DNA of 64,000 bases from Roseibium sediminis (GTDB lineage: Bacteria; Pseudomonadota; Alphaproteobacteria; Rhizobiales; Stappiaceae), in the NCBI RefSeq assembly GCF_008711325.1, contig NZ_VXDB01000006.1:1-64000 (forward strand), written 5' to 3'. The position numbers and the translations under genes are program-made. The notes below the pieces were generated by a model. That model was not told the DNA's origin and did no database searches. It saw nothing but the letters and a program-made list of their open reading frames with translations. Position 1 is the stretch's first letter. Every line of letters begins with the position of its first letter. Positions 33,941 to 43,109 of this stretch are shown here, one piece after another.

Positions 33941-36052
33941 GGCTAGATCTCTGGCAAGCGCCTCCAAATCGTATGTCACCGTTGTGGACGAAAAAGGAAG
34001 CTTATCGCCATCTTTGAAAACTAGGTCGTTCTGGTCCCACTCCGCCGCCCAGCCAGGAGGATCGGACCAATCCAGTCGTTCAATGTTGATTGGATGATAA
34101 ATGATCAATGCAAGGCAGTAGTACAACAGGTCGAACGCCTCGTTGCGCTTGCTGTTTGGATTTTCCCAGCCTTTGGCCGTCCTGATTTCTGTTGTCAGCT
34201 GACTGTATAACCAGTCCTCTGCCCAATGCGGAAAGTGAACCATTCCGAAAACTGATATATCGGAAATTTCGCCGGCATCTTTTCGATCGAGCATGCCTGA
34301 TGCAAGGTCTTTCACCTGATTGGAATTGATGAACAACATGGGTACATCCCCTCGGGCGCCCGAGTTTCTGTCCCGTCGTTCTGCATCTGGGTAACCAAGG
34401 CGAACACGAGGTGTATCCTTCTTCGGTTCGCCTTTCAAAAGACGGAACCGCATATGGTAAGATCTTCCTTCCTTATCGTCGCGCAAAGAACGCCAGAAGT
34501 TGAGAGCATTGGTTGTTACGCCTGCTTCCCCGCCGCTATCACATCCGGTGAGTTTGATTGACATTCGCATGTTCGGATTGCCGGCAAGCGGGTATGACTT
34601 TTCGATAACGTTCTTGATGAGGACTTTCCAATCCTCTCCGTGAGTGGCCGGGTTTAGTGGGAGAGGTTTGCCGTCATCATCTAGTCGTTCGGACTCTCGG
34701 ATCTTGAACATATCAATGTGATACACGTCACCACGTTCAGAAATCCCGTAAACGTGGACTACGAAGGAAGGTCTCTTGCCCGCCTGCACGTCGATTGTTG
34801 CTATGAGGAAGCGAACTTCCGGGGGAACGATCGGATTGTCTTTTGTGCCGCCCCAGTTTTGCGCTCTGTTCTTAAGATCCTCGGGGAGCCTGCCGCCTTC
34901 CATTGCTTTCGGCGTGTATGGATCGCCTTGGTCGGCGGTAATGGTCTTCTTGAGCTGGGTCTCGTCGCCGGTGCGCTCATATGCGTCCATAGCGTTCAGG
35001 TAGTTGAATACGAGTGACTGCCAATCCTGGAAAGCAGCAGCTGGACCGCGAAGATAAAACGAGGCCCCTTCGGTACGTCGCGGCTTTCCCTCTATTTTCC
35101 CGTTGGGCAGCCAGACCTGCCCGTCCTTTATCCAGCGTGCGTTGTGATTAAGCTCCTGAAGATCCTTTTTGTGTTCCGGAAGATGCGGGTAGCCGCAATG
35201 CGGACAAACAAGTGTGACGGCTTCCGCCGCTTCCATGAAGTCACTGCTGCTGGGGTAGGAGAACAAGCCAAAATGCGGCTCAAAGGCGTCACGGCATTGA
35301 AGGCAGCGCCAGTACCAGCGGCGTCGGTCGCCTCGGTTGTACAAAGACAAAATACCCTTCGTGGGCGGGGCCTCGTGTGGTGTCTTGCGGACCCACTTGG
35401 CGTCCAGTACCGGGCGACCAGGCGATGACTCTGCTGCTGCCATGGCAAAGCGCTTGTACGTTTGCGTTCTTTTTTTGGCTAGATCAAACGGAGGGCCTTC
35501 CTTCGCAATGTCATCCTCCATCCGGTCATAGTCGGCAAGCCATACGCGCGGGACTGTCTTGCCGGATAGCTCTGTGATCGTGGGCCACTTGATGAGTAGG
35601 CGCATGCCATTCGTGAAAAACTTGTCATGTACGTTGTCGTTCTTCCGCCCGGGGAGCAATTTCTCGCCCAAGGCCTTCGTGTGCCTTATCGCCTTTGCAA
35701 GATCGCCCAGGGACCAATCGCGCGAAACATCCTTCGTCATCCCGACAAAAAGCATATCGGCTGGATCGCACTTTGCGGTGTATGTCAGCCAATTGAAGAA
35801 CATGTCAGACTTCCCGGTTCGAGCCGGACCGACAAAGATCATTTCATTGAATTCGTGACTGGTCAGAACGTCCATAGGTTCGACCAGATAAGGCGTCTTT
35901 TCGTTGGGCCAATAACCGACATAGGAGCCGGGGTTATCCAGATAGCGGTACTTGGACGCAGCCTGAGAAACAGTCAGGCGCTCCGTAGGCCGGACCATCT
36001 CCGCTGTAGCGACAACCATTTCTTCAAGAGTGGCAAACGACTGATCAAACAT
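33938..36052 (-). CDS. Terminase large subunit (GpA family)
   Basis: This 704-aa protein has a Walker A-like GPARTGKS (residues 75-82), a Walker B-like stretch around residues 169-181 (VWLADYDRMEDD), a CxxC...CxxC zinc-like pair (CLQC and CPHC, about 262-303), and a C-terminal nuclease region from about 420 (FLIATIDVQAGKRPSFVVHV, then the LTGCDSGGEAG segment). It packages DNA with the small subunit next door and cuts concatemers, which for the GpA family implies cohesive ends. It starts 51 bases after the TerS stop. The call is strong. Confidence 0.93.
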   Translation of the reverse strand: MFDQSFATLEEMVVATAEMVRPTERLTVSQAASKYRYLDNPGSYVGYWPNEKTPYLVEPMDVLTSHEFNEMIFVGPARTGKSDMFFNWLTYTAKCDPADMLFVGMTKDVSRDWSLGDLAKAIRHTKALGEKLLPGRKNDNVHDKFFTNGMRLLIKWPTITELSGKTVPRVWLADYDRMEDDIAKEGPPFDLAKKRTQTYKRFAMAAAESSPGRPVLDAKWVRKTPHEAPPTKGILSLYNRGDRRRWYWRCLQCRDAFEPHFGLFSYPSSSDFMEAAEAVTLVCPHCGYPHLPEHKKDLQELNHNARWIKDGQVWLPNGKIEGKPRRTEGASFYLRGPAAAFQDWQSLVFNYLNAMDAYERTGDETQLKKTITADQGDPYTPKAMEGGRLPEDLKNRAQNWGGTKDNPIVPPEVRFLIATIDVQAGKRPSFVVHVYGISERGDVYHIDMFKIRESERLDDDGKPLPLNPATHGEDWKVLIKNVIEKSYPLAGNPNMRMSIKLTGCDSGGEAGVTTNALNFWRSLRDDKEGRSYHMRFRLLKGEPKKDTPRVRLGYPDAERRDRNSGARGDVPMLFINSNQVKDLASGMLDRKDAGEISDISVFGMVHFPHWAEDWLYSQLTTEIRTAKGWENPNSKRNEAFDLLYYCLALIIYHPINIERLDWSDPPGWAAEWDQNDLVFKDGDKLPFSSTTVTYDLEALARDLA

Positions 36053-36103
36053 TGGTCTTGTTGTTGCTATTGCTGTCCCGATGGTCGAACTTGTTTGCCG
36101 CCA

Positions 36104-36739
36104 TCAATTGATTTCGTCATCAAGGTCTTTCAGGTAGCTCTCGGTCTCGTTTTCGTTGGCCTGCTTAACCAGGTTCGTGTGCATCTCATCAAGAAGTCGA
36201 TCGACAAGGGTTGTCAGAACGGCACGCTGTTTGATGCTCAAAGCCTCGGCATCCTCTTCAATTGTGTCCGCCCAGAGCTGGGTGGTTTTCTTGAGGGTCT
36301 TGAACGTCTCGGAAAGTACCTCCATCACCCGCTGGGTCGGCCAGAGTTCGCCGGCCATAACGCGGTATTTCGCTTCTTTGATCTTCGCGTTCCAAAAAGT
36401 TTCTCGCAGTTTCTCCGGGAGTGAGCTCGCCTTGATCGTCTGAAGATAGGCATCCAGATCGGTGACCGGATCGACCAAATATCTGGCCGCTGAGGCGAGG
36501 TCGTAAAGCTTGGCACCGTTACTTGAGGTCTTCAGGACCGGGCAGTCTACCAAGGCGGAGATCACCTTGTATCGTGGCAATCTGAATACTTTGCTGAGCC
36601 AGGTGATCGAGACGGCATTGCTGACTTGGGACACCTTCTTCGGGGGCGGAGCGGAAATAGTTGTTGCGCGACCAGTTTGGTTTTTGCTCAGCGGTTTAAC
36701 CGGAGGCTCTGCCATTCCTAGCAAGGGGTGATAGGTCAT
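36104..36739 (-). CDS. Terminase small subunit (DUF1441 type)
   Basis: This 211-aa protein has an N-terminal winged-helix-like part (ITWLSKVFRLPRYKVISALV, then VLKTSSNGAKLYDLASAARY) and a long helical C-terminal half (FWNAKIKEAKYRVMAGELWP), the make-up of DUF1441/Nu1-like small terminases. It would recognise the phage cos/pac site and hand DNA to TerL. The start overlaps the stop of the AlpA-like gene (ATGA), so both are made from one message. Confidence 0.82.
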   Translation of the reverse strand: MTYHPLLGMAEPPVKPLSKNQTGRATTISAPPPKKVSQVSNAVSITWLSKVFRLPRYKVISALVDCPVLKTSSNGAKLYDLASAARYLVDPVTDLDAYLQTIKASSLPEKLRETFWNAKIKEAKYRVMAGELWPTQRVMEVLSETFKTLKKTTQLWADTIEEDAEALSIKQRAVLTTLVDRLLDEMHTNLVKQANENETESYLKDLDDEIN

Positions 36740-37002
36740 TCGTCGACCCCCAGAAGACCCATATAGTTTTTCTGATTTGACGCTTGCGTCGATGGGGAAG
36801 TCCCGTATGCGCAGGGAAGATTATTCATGAAATGGGTAATCTCGCTCTGTAGCCAAACCGTCCTATTGCCAATCTTTCGCGAGCTCGGGAATTCACCTCG
36901 TTTCATCAAGCGATAGACGGTAGCCCTCGAGATGTGAGTTTGTTTGAGTACGCTTTCCAAAGAGAGGCACTTTGGAATGGGAAGGCATTCTGTTTGAGGC
37001 AT
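36736..37002 (-). CDS. AlpA/excisionase-like DNA-binding protein
   Basis: This product of 88 residues has a MerR-like helix-turn-helix (LESVLKQTHISRATVYRLMK, then RGEFPSSRKIGNRTVWLQSE), the signature of AlpA/Xis-like proteins. Start ATG 37002 has GGAG six bases upstream; a TTG at 37014 is less likely. Such proteins activate or assist excision from tRNA att sites with P4-type integrases. Here it is co-transcribed with terminase, so it could also control the late operon. An AT-rich region with one of the phage palindromes lies upstream. Confidence 0.78.
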   Translation of the reverse strand: MPQTECLPIPKCLSLESVLKQTHISRATVYRLMKRGEFPSSRKIGNRTVWLQSEITHFMNNLPCAYGTSPSTQASNQKNYMGLLGVDE

Positions 37003-37047
37003 TAGGGACTCCAATATTCAATAAAATATACAGTAAATGATTATATA

Positions 37048-37068
37048 ATCAGTATCAAGTTGAATTTA
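37048..37068. promoter_or_regulatory. Phage intergenic palindromic motif, site 7
   Basis: On the minus strand TAAATTCAACTTGATACTGA precedes a very AT-rich stretch with TATATAAT and then the AlpA-like gene. This is the most promoter-like of the seven contexts and may be the start of the late operon. Confidence 0.4.
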
Positions 37069-37109
37069 CGCCCGCCGTATCGGTGGGGCTGTTTTTGTCT
37101 CGGATCGTC

Positions 37110-38348
37110 TCAGAGCAGGTGGGTATAGTCTTTTTTCCTAGGTGCGGAGGCAAGTTCGTTTACCAGATCCGCCCAGTCTTGCATGATCTTTCGCCGAAGT
37201 GTCTTATATTCTGATCGATTGTATATCGCCCTGACTGAGGAATCTTGGTGATCAAGGCTTTTTTCGATAAGGTCGCCGTCAAAACCTCGTTCATTCAAGA
37301 TCGTTGAAAACGATGACCGGAAACCATGTGCCACGTGCTCTGACCCCATGTAGCCAAGGCGCCTAAGAGCAACGTTCATTGCGTTTTCGCTGATGCAGCG
37401 GTCCATTCTTCTGATTTGAGGGAAGATATACTCTGAATCTGGGTAAAGGGAGAATACCTCTTGAAATAATTTGGATGTTTGATTGCTCAGATATATCTGA
37501 TGCTCGCGGCGCCCTTTTTTCGACCGCATCTTGCTTACTTCCAAGGGAATGGTCCAAACACCGTTATCAAGGTCTACTGCAGTCTTTAGGGCTTTCCGCG
37601 TCTCACCTGGGCGTGCCGCTGTATAGGCAAGTATCAACAGCGAGTATCGGGTTGCCGGCCAGCCTTGGTAGTTTCGTACCGCGTCTATCAAAGTGCCGAA
37701 CTGCTTTTCGTCTGTGATGGCTGCGAAGTTGCTCCGCAACGGTGTCTTCAGAGCGAGCTGCAGGTCGGCGGTGGGATTATTCGCGATCAAACCTTTAGCG
37801 AGCGCCAACATGAAAACCGCTTTGGTTTTCCCTAATGTTCGATGTGCCGATTCACGTTTCCCTTCATTCTCAATGGCTTTTAGCATCTGTAGGACTTCAG
37901 CCGCTGATATTTCATGGATTGGGCGATTGTGTAATGGCCGAGCATAGCTCATCAAATATCGGGCGTCCCGGCTGAGAGTAGATGCCGCTGTCCCGTTTCC
38001 TTCCTGTATATCCAAGTACTCTTCGGCCAGTGACTTGAACGAATTTTCCGGTTCTTCCAGTGAGGCAGAACGTGAGCGCTTTTTAAACTCTGAGGGGTCG
38101 ATGTTGTCCACCAACAGTCTTTTCGCCTTATCGCGCTCGTCCCGCGCCCTGGCCATCGTGATAAGCGGGTATTCCCCAATAGACAGTGTTTTGCGCTTTC
38201 CCAAAAATTTGTAATCGAAGCGCCAAAGTCGAGAGCCGTTTGGTTTGACAAAGAGGTAGAGCCCTCCCCCGTCACTCATCTTGCGGGGTGTTTCCGAGGG
38301 TTTGGTCCTTCGGATCGCAACGTCAGACAATTTATTTATGCCAGCCAT
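37110..38348 (-). CDS. int: Tyrosine site-specific integrase (P4 type, DUF4102 arm domain)
   Basis: This product of 412 residues has the N-terminal DUF4102 arm-binding domain (KMSDGGGLYLFVKPNGSRLW, then KTLSIGEYPLITMARAR), a core-binding domain, and the catalytic domain with the expected R (AARPGETRKAL), H-x-x-R (HGFRSSF), second H (LDHQDSS) and Tyr (IYNRSEY) residues. The start at ATG 38348 gives MAGINKLSDVAIRR; an upstream TTG at 38402 is less likely. It faces away from the tRNA-Met gene 187 bases upstream, whose 3' end points at it; this supports integration into that tRNA. Confidence 0.9.
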   Translation of the reverse strand: MAGINKLSDVAIRRTKPSETPRKMSDGGGLYLFVKPNGSRLWRFDYKFLGKRKTLSIGEYPLITMARARDERDKAKRLLVDNIDPSEFKKRSRSASLEEPENSFKSLAEEYLDIQEGNGTAASTLSRDARYLMSYARPLHNRPIHEISAAEVLQMLKAIENEGKRESAHRTLGKTKAVFMLALAKGLIANNPTADLQLALKTPLRSNFAAITDEKQFGTLIDAVRNYQGWPATRYSLLILAYTAARPGETRKALKTAVDLDNGVWTIPLEVSKMRSKKGRREHQIYLSNQTSKLFQEVFSLYPDSEYIFPQIRRMDRCISENAMNVALRRLGYMGSEHVAHGFRSSFSTILNERGFDGDLIEKSLDHQDSSVRAIYNRSEYKTLRRKIMQDWADLVNELASAPRKKDYTHLL

Positions 38349-38381
38349 ATATACGGTATCGCTAAATCTGGAATTGGGCGG

Positions 38382-38403
38382 ATACCGCAAATGATACCGC
38401 AAT
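38382..38403. repeat. Direct repeats next to the integrase start
   Basis: Plus strand GATACCGCAA occurs twice in tandem with an AT spacer between, and an inverted partial copy (CGGTATCG) lies at about 38364-38371. These lie just upstream of the integrase start and could be arm-type integrase sites or sites for the AlpA-like protein. Confidence 0.35.
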
Positions 38404-38534
38404 ATTTCCGAGATGTGGAGAGACGCGAAGATCCCGTCTGGAATGAAACGACACCGAAAAACTCAATAAATCATTGAAAAGCAAGGAGTTAATAGCTTTG
38501 GTGAAATGATTTGAGATGCGGCGAAAAAACAAAG

Positions 38535-38611
38535 TGGTAGCGGGAGAGGGACTCGAACCCCCGACACGCGGATTATGATTCCGCTGCTCTAACCACCTGA
38601 GCTACCCCGCC
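38535..38611 (-). tRNA. tRNA-Met (CAT), presumed phage attachment site at its 3' end
   Basis: A 77-base cloverleaf with encoded CCA: acceptor GGCGGGG, D-arm AGCTCAGGTGGTTAGAGC, anticodon stem GCGGA with loop ATCATAA (anticodon CAT), T-loop TTCGAGT, and a 3' end CCCGCTACCA. The overall sequence resembles elongator Met tRNA; a tRNA-Ile with lysidine-modified CAT is the alternative. The gene is transcribed leftward so its 3' end abuts the integrase region. The other att copy, which should repeat part of the 3' end, is not found in the rest of the window. Confidence 0.85.
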
Positions 38612-38769
38612 ATCCGGCCGGCGACCTTGGTCGGTGCCGCGCGATGTGGGGTGCTTATAGTAATGGTTGGCAGGCTCGTCAAGCAGGCAAATGCAGCTTC
38701 CAATAGGAAAATGCCATTTGCCCGCAAGCCTGTGTAAATCCACGCGCAATGGCCGCGCCCTGCGGATTA

Positions 38770-39942
38770 TCAGGCGGCAGAAGCAGGCGTGCCGGTCTTG
38801 TCGATGGCCCAATCGCCGCTGCGCTCTGTTCTGGCGATCCAGCCGCCACCGAGAACGCGGGCGGTTTCATCGTCGCTGTCAAAGAAGACGCAGGCCTGAC
38901 CGGGGGCAACGCCCGCTTCGCCGGTGACCAGTTCGACGGTGGTCCGCTCCGCCGTGTGGCGCAGGATCGCGGGGGCAGGCGGGCGGGTGGAGCGCACCTT
39001 GGCAAAAAGGTCCAGTTCGGCTCCTTCGTCCAGAGGCAGGTCGCCCAACCAGTTTACTTCGCGCAGCACAATCGTGCGGGTGGTCAGTGCTTCACGCGGG
39101 CCGACGACGACGCGCTTGGCGTCCGCATCAAGGCGCACGACATAAAGCGGCTCGCCGGTGGCAACGCCGAGGCCGCGGCGCTGGCCAACCGTGTAGTGGA
39201 TGATGCCCTCATGCTGGCCAAGCACGCGGCCATCCATGTGAACGATGTCGCCGGGTTCCGCTGCATTGGGGCGCAGCTTGCGGATCACTTCGGCATAGTC
39301 GCCGTTGGGCACAAAGCAGATGTCCTGACTGTCCGGCTTGTTGGCAACGGACAGGCCGAATTTTTCCGCCAGCTGCCGTACTTCCGACTTTGGCCGTCCG
39401 CCCAGGGGAAAGCGGATGAAATCCAGTTGCTCTTGCGTGGTGGCAAAGAGGAAATAGCTCTGGTCGCGATCAAGATCGGTCGGACGGAAGAGCGCCCGCT
39501 TGTTGCCGAGCGGACGGGAGCGCACATAGTGGCCGGTGGCCAGAACATCCGCGCCAAGGTCCTTGGCGGTCTTGAGCAGGTCGGTGAACTTGACGGTCTG
39601 GTTGCAGGACACGCAGGGGATCGGGGTTTCGCCCGCGATATAGCTGTCTGCGAAGCGGTCCATCACCTGTTCCTTGAACCGGCTTTCATAATCGAGCACA
39701 TAATGCGGAATGCCGATCTTTTCTGCCGCACGGCGGGCATCATGAATATCTACGCCCGCACAGCAGGACTTTGCCTTGCTGACGGCAGCGCCATGATCAT
39801 ACAGCTGCAGCGTGACGCCAATGACCTCGTAGCCTTCCTCCTTCATGAGGGCGGCCACAACGGAACTGTCGACGCCGCCGGACATGGCAACAACCACGCG
39901 GGTGTCTTCCGGGCGACCGGGAAGATCCAGACTGTTCAGCAT
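38770..39942 (-). CDS. mnmA: tRNA-specific 2-thiouridylase MnmA
   Basis: This product of 390 residues has the PP-loop SGGVDSS that binds ATP, the CVSCN motif with the catalytic cysteine, and [11 protein letters not shown] with the second active cysteine. It thiolates U34 of tRNAs for Glu, Gln and Lys. I start it at ATG 39942 ([16 protein letters not shown]), the usual N-terminus; an in-frame GTG at 40002 would add 20 residues. It is host DNA just outside the prophage. The call is very strong. Confidence 0.95.
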   Translation of the reverse strand: MLNSLDLPGRPEDTRVVVAMSGGVDSSVVAALMKEEGYEVIGVTLQLYDHGAAVSKAKSCCAGVDIHDARRAAEKIGIPHYVLDYESRFKEQVMDRFADSYIAGETPIPCVSCNQTVKFTDLLKTAKDLGADVLATGHYVRSRPLGNKRALFRPTDLDRDQSYFLFATTQEQLDFIRFPLGGRPKSEVRQLAEKFGLSVANKPDSQDICFVPNGDYAEVIRKLRPNAAEPGDIVHMDGRVLGQHEGIIHYTVGQRRGLGVATGEPLYVVRLDADAKRVVVGPREALTTRTIVLREVNWLGDLPLDEGAELDLFAKVRSTRPPAPAILRHTAERTTVELVTGEAGVAPGQACVFFDSDDETARVLGGGWIARTERSGDWAIDKTGTPASAA

Positions 39943-40212
39943 TCTCAAACACCAAGATGTCGGGCCGCGTTCCGCTCCGTTCAACGAGAGCTTTCCTCGC
40001 ACCTCACCCTAAAAGGCGGTCCTGCAAGGCGGCGGCGGTTTTCACTGTTGGGCGCAATATATGTGAGACGGTCGCAGATTCCAATCATTGCCGGTTTCGC
40101 TGGGCAAAGCTTGCCGGGTCGCGGCAGTCCTTGCCGGGAGTTTTGCCGATGCAGTAAAAGGTCCATCTGCTTAACTGTCTGAAATTGAATGATTTTATTA
40201 GAAATCTGAAAC

Positions 40213-40228
40213 TGGCCCGCTGTTTGCT
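40213..40228 (+). promoter_or_regulatory. Sigma-54 promoter of fliK-flgD
   Basis: TGGCCCGCTGTTTGCT matches the -24/-12 consensus TGGCAC-N5-TTGC with one base different, with correct GG-N10-GC spacing. It lies about 50 bases upstream of the fliK start. A partial palindrome AGCGGTTC-TTT-GGAACGCT follows at about 40236-40255, possibly an activator-related site. FlbD, a sigma-54 activator, is encoded 7 kb downstream. Confidence 0.7.
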
Positions 40229-40276
40229 CACAGGTAAGCGGTTCTTTGGAACGCTCAGCAAACACAGGGGTAACCG

Positions 40277-42250
40277 GTGCTGCCATTTGACATGATCTTC
40301 AGCGCTGTCGGTGCGGCGGGAAAGATGGAAGGTGCCAGCCTTTCCTTGAAGGATGGAACTGCCGACGGGCAGGGCGGGGGACAGTTTTCGTCTGTTCTCA
40401 ATGCCGCCATTGACCCCGATGCCGATCTGACCGGGGAAAACGGTGAGCTGCCGCTGGATGTTCCTTACGAGCTGTTTGGTCCCCAGACACAGCCGCTTCC
40501 CGTGCGGTTTGCCTTTGCTACCGGTCTCTCCCTGACCGGGGCGGGTGATGGGCAGGCGCAGGATAGTGTGCTTGCGCCCCAGCTACCGGATGGCGGTGAT
40601 GTTCCGATCCTTTCTGGCAATGGCAAGGGCGCATCTGACTTGCTGCAAGGGGCTGGAGCATCGCCTGTTCCGAGCGGGGCAGCGCCAGATGGCGAGCTGC
40701 TCGCTGCCGCCGGTGTAGATGCGGCGAATGATGCTGATGCTTTTCAGCCGGGAATACTCAAGCCTGCTGCCCTTTCACCGGAGGGCTCTGTCCTGCCAAT
40801 TGGCAGCACGGCAAATGATGCCGGTTCCTCGGCGCTGAGCGCGGCGGCCTCTGCCATTGTTGAAGACAACATTGCTTCTTCTGCTCCGATTGCGGGCAAG
40901 CTGAACGCCGGTAATCCGTCCGGTGCCGTTACCGGCAGTGCATCTTTGGCAAGCTCCCAGTCAGCACAAGCGTCACAACAGGCAGCTGTTTCTGCGGCCG
41001 CGCTGCAGCCAGATGGGCAAAAGCCGACCGCTGACAAGCAGTCCGGTGAAGGCGCACGTCTTGGCCGCGAGGTTCAAGGACAGGGCAATGGCCTTGGTGT
41101 CACGGCAAAGAAGTGGCAATCCGGTCTCCCTCAGGAATTGCGGGCGTCCGTTGCAAGTCTCGTTGTGGGGCAGACCCCGGCTACTGCAAGACTGGTTGAA
41201 ACACCTGCAACGGTTCTGCCGACTGTTCTGACGGCTCCTGCACAAGATGCGACGCCGGTATCCGATCTGACACTTGCCGCGCCAAACGCGGAAGGTCTGG
41301 CGCCGGTAACAGATGAAGTCACCGGTGAGCTGACAGTTGCTGCGCGTGCATCTGCAGGCAATTCGTCTTCCCAACAAGGGCAGGCCGCAGTTAGTCCTCT
41401 GGTGACAGGTGCGGCTGAAAGTGCGGCGTCTTCAGAGCAGGCTGTTCTGGCCAAGACATTGCAGCAGGACAAGACAGGCCTGCTGCCCGCGGACATTGAC
41501 GATGCTCCGGTCTCCGAAGTGACTGAGGGTGATGTCGATCCGGGCGAGCAGCCCGTCGCTGCGGCGGCAGCCAAAAAGACAGGACCTGCCGCTGCCGGGA
41601 CTGCGCCTCGTGAAGGTGCGGTCCAGCAGCAAAGCGCCGCAGGGCCTGATCTTGTTGCTGTTGCCCCTTCCGGTCAGGCTCTGGCCGAACCAGAAGGTGA
41701 GCTTGAATTTGAAGTCGATCCGGATGCGATGATGCGCATGACGGGGACTGGCGGGGATGTGGTTTCCGTCTCCCGTGCTGACACAGCTGTGCGCCCGGGG
41801 CAGGTACTGTCCAGCCATGTTGCCATGCAGGTTGCCGGTGAAATTGCCCGGAACCTCCAAAACGGCAATACGCGTTTCCAGATGCGGTTCGACCCGCCGG
41901 AGCTTGGCCGTGTCGATGTGAAAATGAAAGTTTCGGCCGACGGCAAGGTCCACGCACATTTGATTGTGGAGCGTCCGGAAACGCTGGACCTTTTCATGCG
42001 CGATCAGCGTGGTCTTGAGCGGGCACTGGAAGCTGCTGGTCTTACGGCAGATTCCGAAAACATGAAGTTCTCGCTGAAAGACCAGGGATCGTCCGGTTTC
42101 CAGTTCTCCGAAGGTCGTGACCAGTCACAGGACCGTGGATCGGACGGATCCGGACCTGCGCGCGAGCCTGCGCTTGAGGATGACAATTTCGGCCCCGGTG
42201 TTCGCCTGAACCTGACCGCGCGGGCCGGTGGACTGGATGTCCGCATATAG
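40277..42250 (+). CDS. fliK: Flagellar hook-length control protein FliK
   Basis: This 657-aa protein has a long low-complexity Ala/Gly/Pro/Ser region (about 1-470) and a compact C-terminal FliK domain (about 510-610) with FQMRFDPPELGRVDVKMKVS, then VHAHLIVERPETLDLFMRDQ, the family signature. FliK measures hook length and switches export specificity. GTG 40277 has AGGGG upstream at a suitable distance. It is followed by flgD after 52 bases; both probably come from the sigma-54 promoter upstream. N-terminal length varies widely in this family. Confidence 0.88.
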   Translation: MLPFDMIFSAVGAAGKMEGASLSLKDGTADGQGGGQFSSVLNAAIDPDADLTGENGELPLDVPYELFGPQTQPLPVRFAFATGLSLTGAGDGQAQDSVLAPQLPDGGDVPILSGNGKGASDLLQGAGASPVPSGAAPDGELLAAAGVDAANDADAFQPGILKPAALSPEGSVLPIGSTANDAGSSALSAAASAIVEDNIASSAPIAGKLNAGNPSGAVTGSASLASSQSAQASQQAAVSAAALQPDGQKPTADKQSGEGARLGREVQGQGNGLGVTAKKWQSGLPQELRASVASLVVGQTPATARLVETPATVLPTVLTAPAQDATPVSDLTLAAPNAEGLAPVTDEVTGELTVAARASAGNSSSQQGQAAVSPLVTGAAESAASSEQAVLAKTLQQDKTGLLPADIDDAPVSEVTEGDVDPGEQPVAAAAAKKTGPAAAGTAPREGAVQQQSAAGPDLVAVAPSGQALAEPEGELEFEVDPDAMMRMTGTGGDVVSVSRADTAVRPGQVLSSHVAMQVAGEIARNLQNGNTRFQMRFDPPELGRVDVKMKVSADGKVHAHLIVERPETLDLFMRDQRGLERALEAAGLTADSENMKFSLKDQGSSGFQFSEGRDQSQDRGSDGSGPAREPALEDDNFGPGVRLNLTARAGGLDVRI

Positions 42251-42302
42251 AGATGACTGCAGCGCGCCTGATGTTCAGTGCGCCTAACGGGACTTGAAAA
42301 GT

Positions 42303-42962
42303 ATGACACAGGTATCAAGCGCTACGTCTGCCGGGGCCACGGGAACCACGAACGCCTCCCAGACGCTCAGTTCCAACTATGAGCTGTTTCTGACGCTTCT
42401 GACCACGCAGGTGAAGAACCAGGATCCGCTCGATCCGCTGGATTCGGCTGAGTATACGAACCAGCTGGTGCAGTATTCTTCGGTTGAACAGTCCATCCAG
42501 ACCAACCAGTATCTGGAAAATCTCGTGGCCTCTTTCAAATCAGGTCAGGCATCGAGCTATGTAAACTACATCGGCTCCGAGATTACGGCTGCCGGTGGAA
42601 CCACGGCCCTGTCGGATGGAAGTGCGAGCTGGAAATACAATCTGAAGCAGGATGCCAGCGGAACCGTCGAAATCAAGGACAGTGCCGGCAATGTTGTGTT
42701 CGACAAGGTGGTAAACCTGAGCGCCGGGTCCCATACCTATACATGGGACGGCAAAAACAATGCCGGGGGAACTGCGCCGGATGGAAGCTACACGATTGCC
42801 TTTTCCATGAAGGATGCAGACGGGAACTCTGAAGGCGTTTCTGTCGAGATCAAGGGTGTTGTCGACGGTCTCGACCTTAATTCTGACACACCGTTCCTGA
42901 AAATAGGCGATGTTTCGGTGCCTGTGAGCGCTGTGAAGACGGTTAGAGCCGTCTCGTCCTGA
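42303..42962 (+). CDS. flgD: Flagellar hook assembly (cap) protein FlgD
   Basis: This product of 219 residues has the conserved N-terminal FLTLLTTQVKNQDPLDPLDS and the FlgD tudor/Ig-like C-terminal half (SAGSHTYTWDGKNNAGGTA, DGSYTIAF). It caps the growing hook so hook subunits can polymerise. ATG 42303 is preferred over an in-frame TTG nine bases upstream. It ends just before a strong terminator, so the fliK-flgD unit stops here. Confidence 0.93.
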   Translation: MTQVSSATSAGATGTTNASQTLSSNYELFLTLLTTQVKNQDPLDPLDSAEYTNQLVQYSSVEQSIQTNQYLENLVASFKSGQASSYVNYIGSEITAAGGTTALSDGSASWKYNLKQDASGTVEIKDSAGNVVFDKVVNLSAGSHTYTWDGKNNAGGTAPDGSYTIAFSMKDADGNSEGVSVEIKGVVDGLDLNSDTPFLKIGDVSVPVSAVKTVRAVSS

Positions 42963-42988
42963 CATCAAAAAAAATAAAAAAAATTTCC

Positions 42989-43028
42989 CCGTCAAAATCC
43001 CCATGGTCGATTTTGGCGGGCCGTTTTG
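42989..43028 (+). terminator. Rho-independent terminator after flgD
   Basis: CCGTCAAAATC pairs with GATTTTGGCGG around a 9-base loop, followed by GGCCGTTTT. A-rich sequence on the left side could make it work in both directions. Confidence 0.7.
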
Positions 43029-43109
43029 TTGCGTTGCGCGTTTCGGGTTGCATTCTGCAAGGAGATTTTGCGCATGTTAAAGAATTCCGTAGTTTTATTA
43101 ATGATTTTG

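Noticed and set aside
37071-37102. GC-rich hairpin followed by TTTTT between integrase and the AlpA-like gene, as a terminator
   Set aside because: The T run is on the plus strand while both genes are on the minus strand, and the stem has a mismatch or bulge; it may be a weak terminator of antisense transcripts at most.
38749-40182. 477-codon open frame on the plus strand
   Set aside because: It is antisense to mnmA, which has all catalytic motifs; the plus frame is a high-GC shadow.
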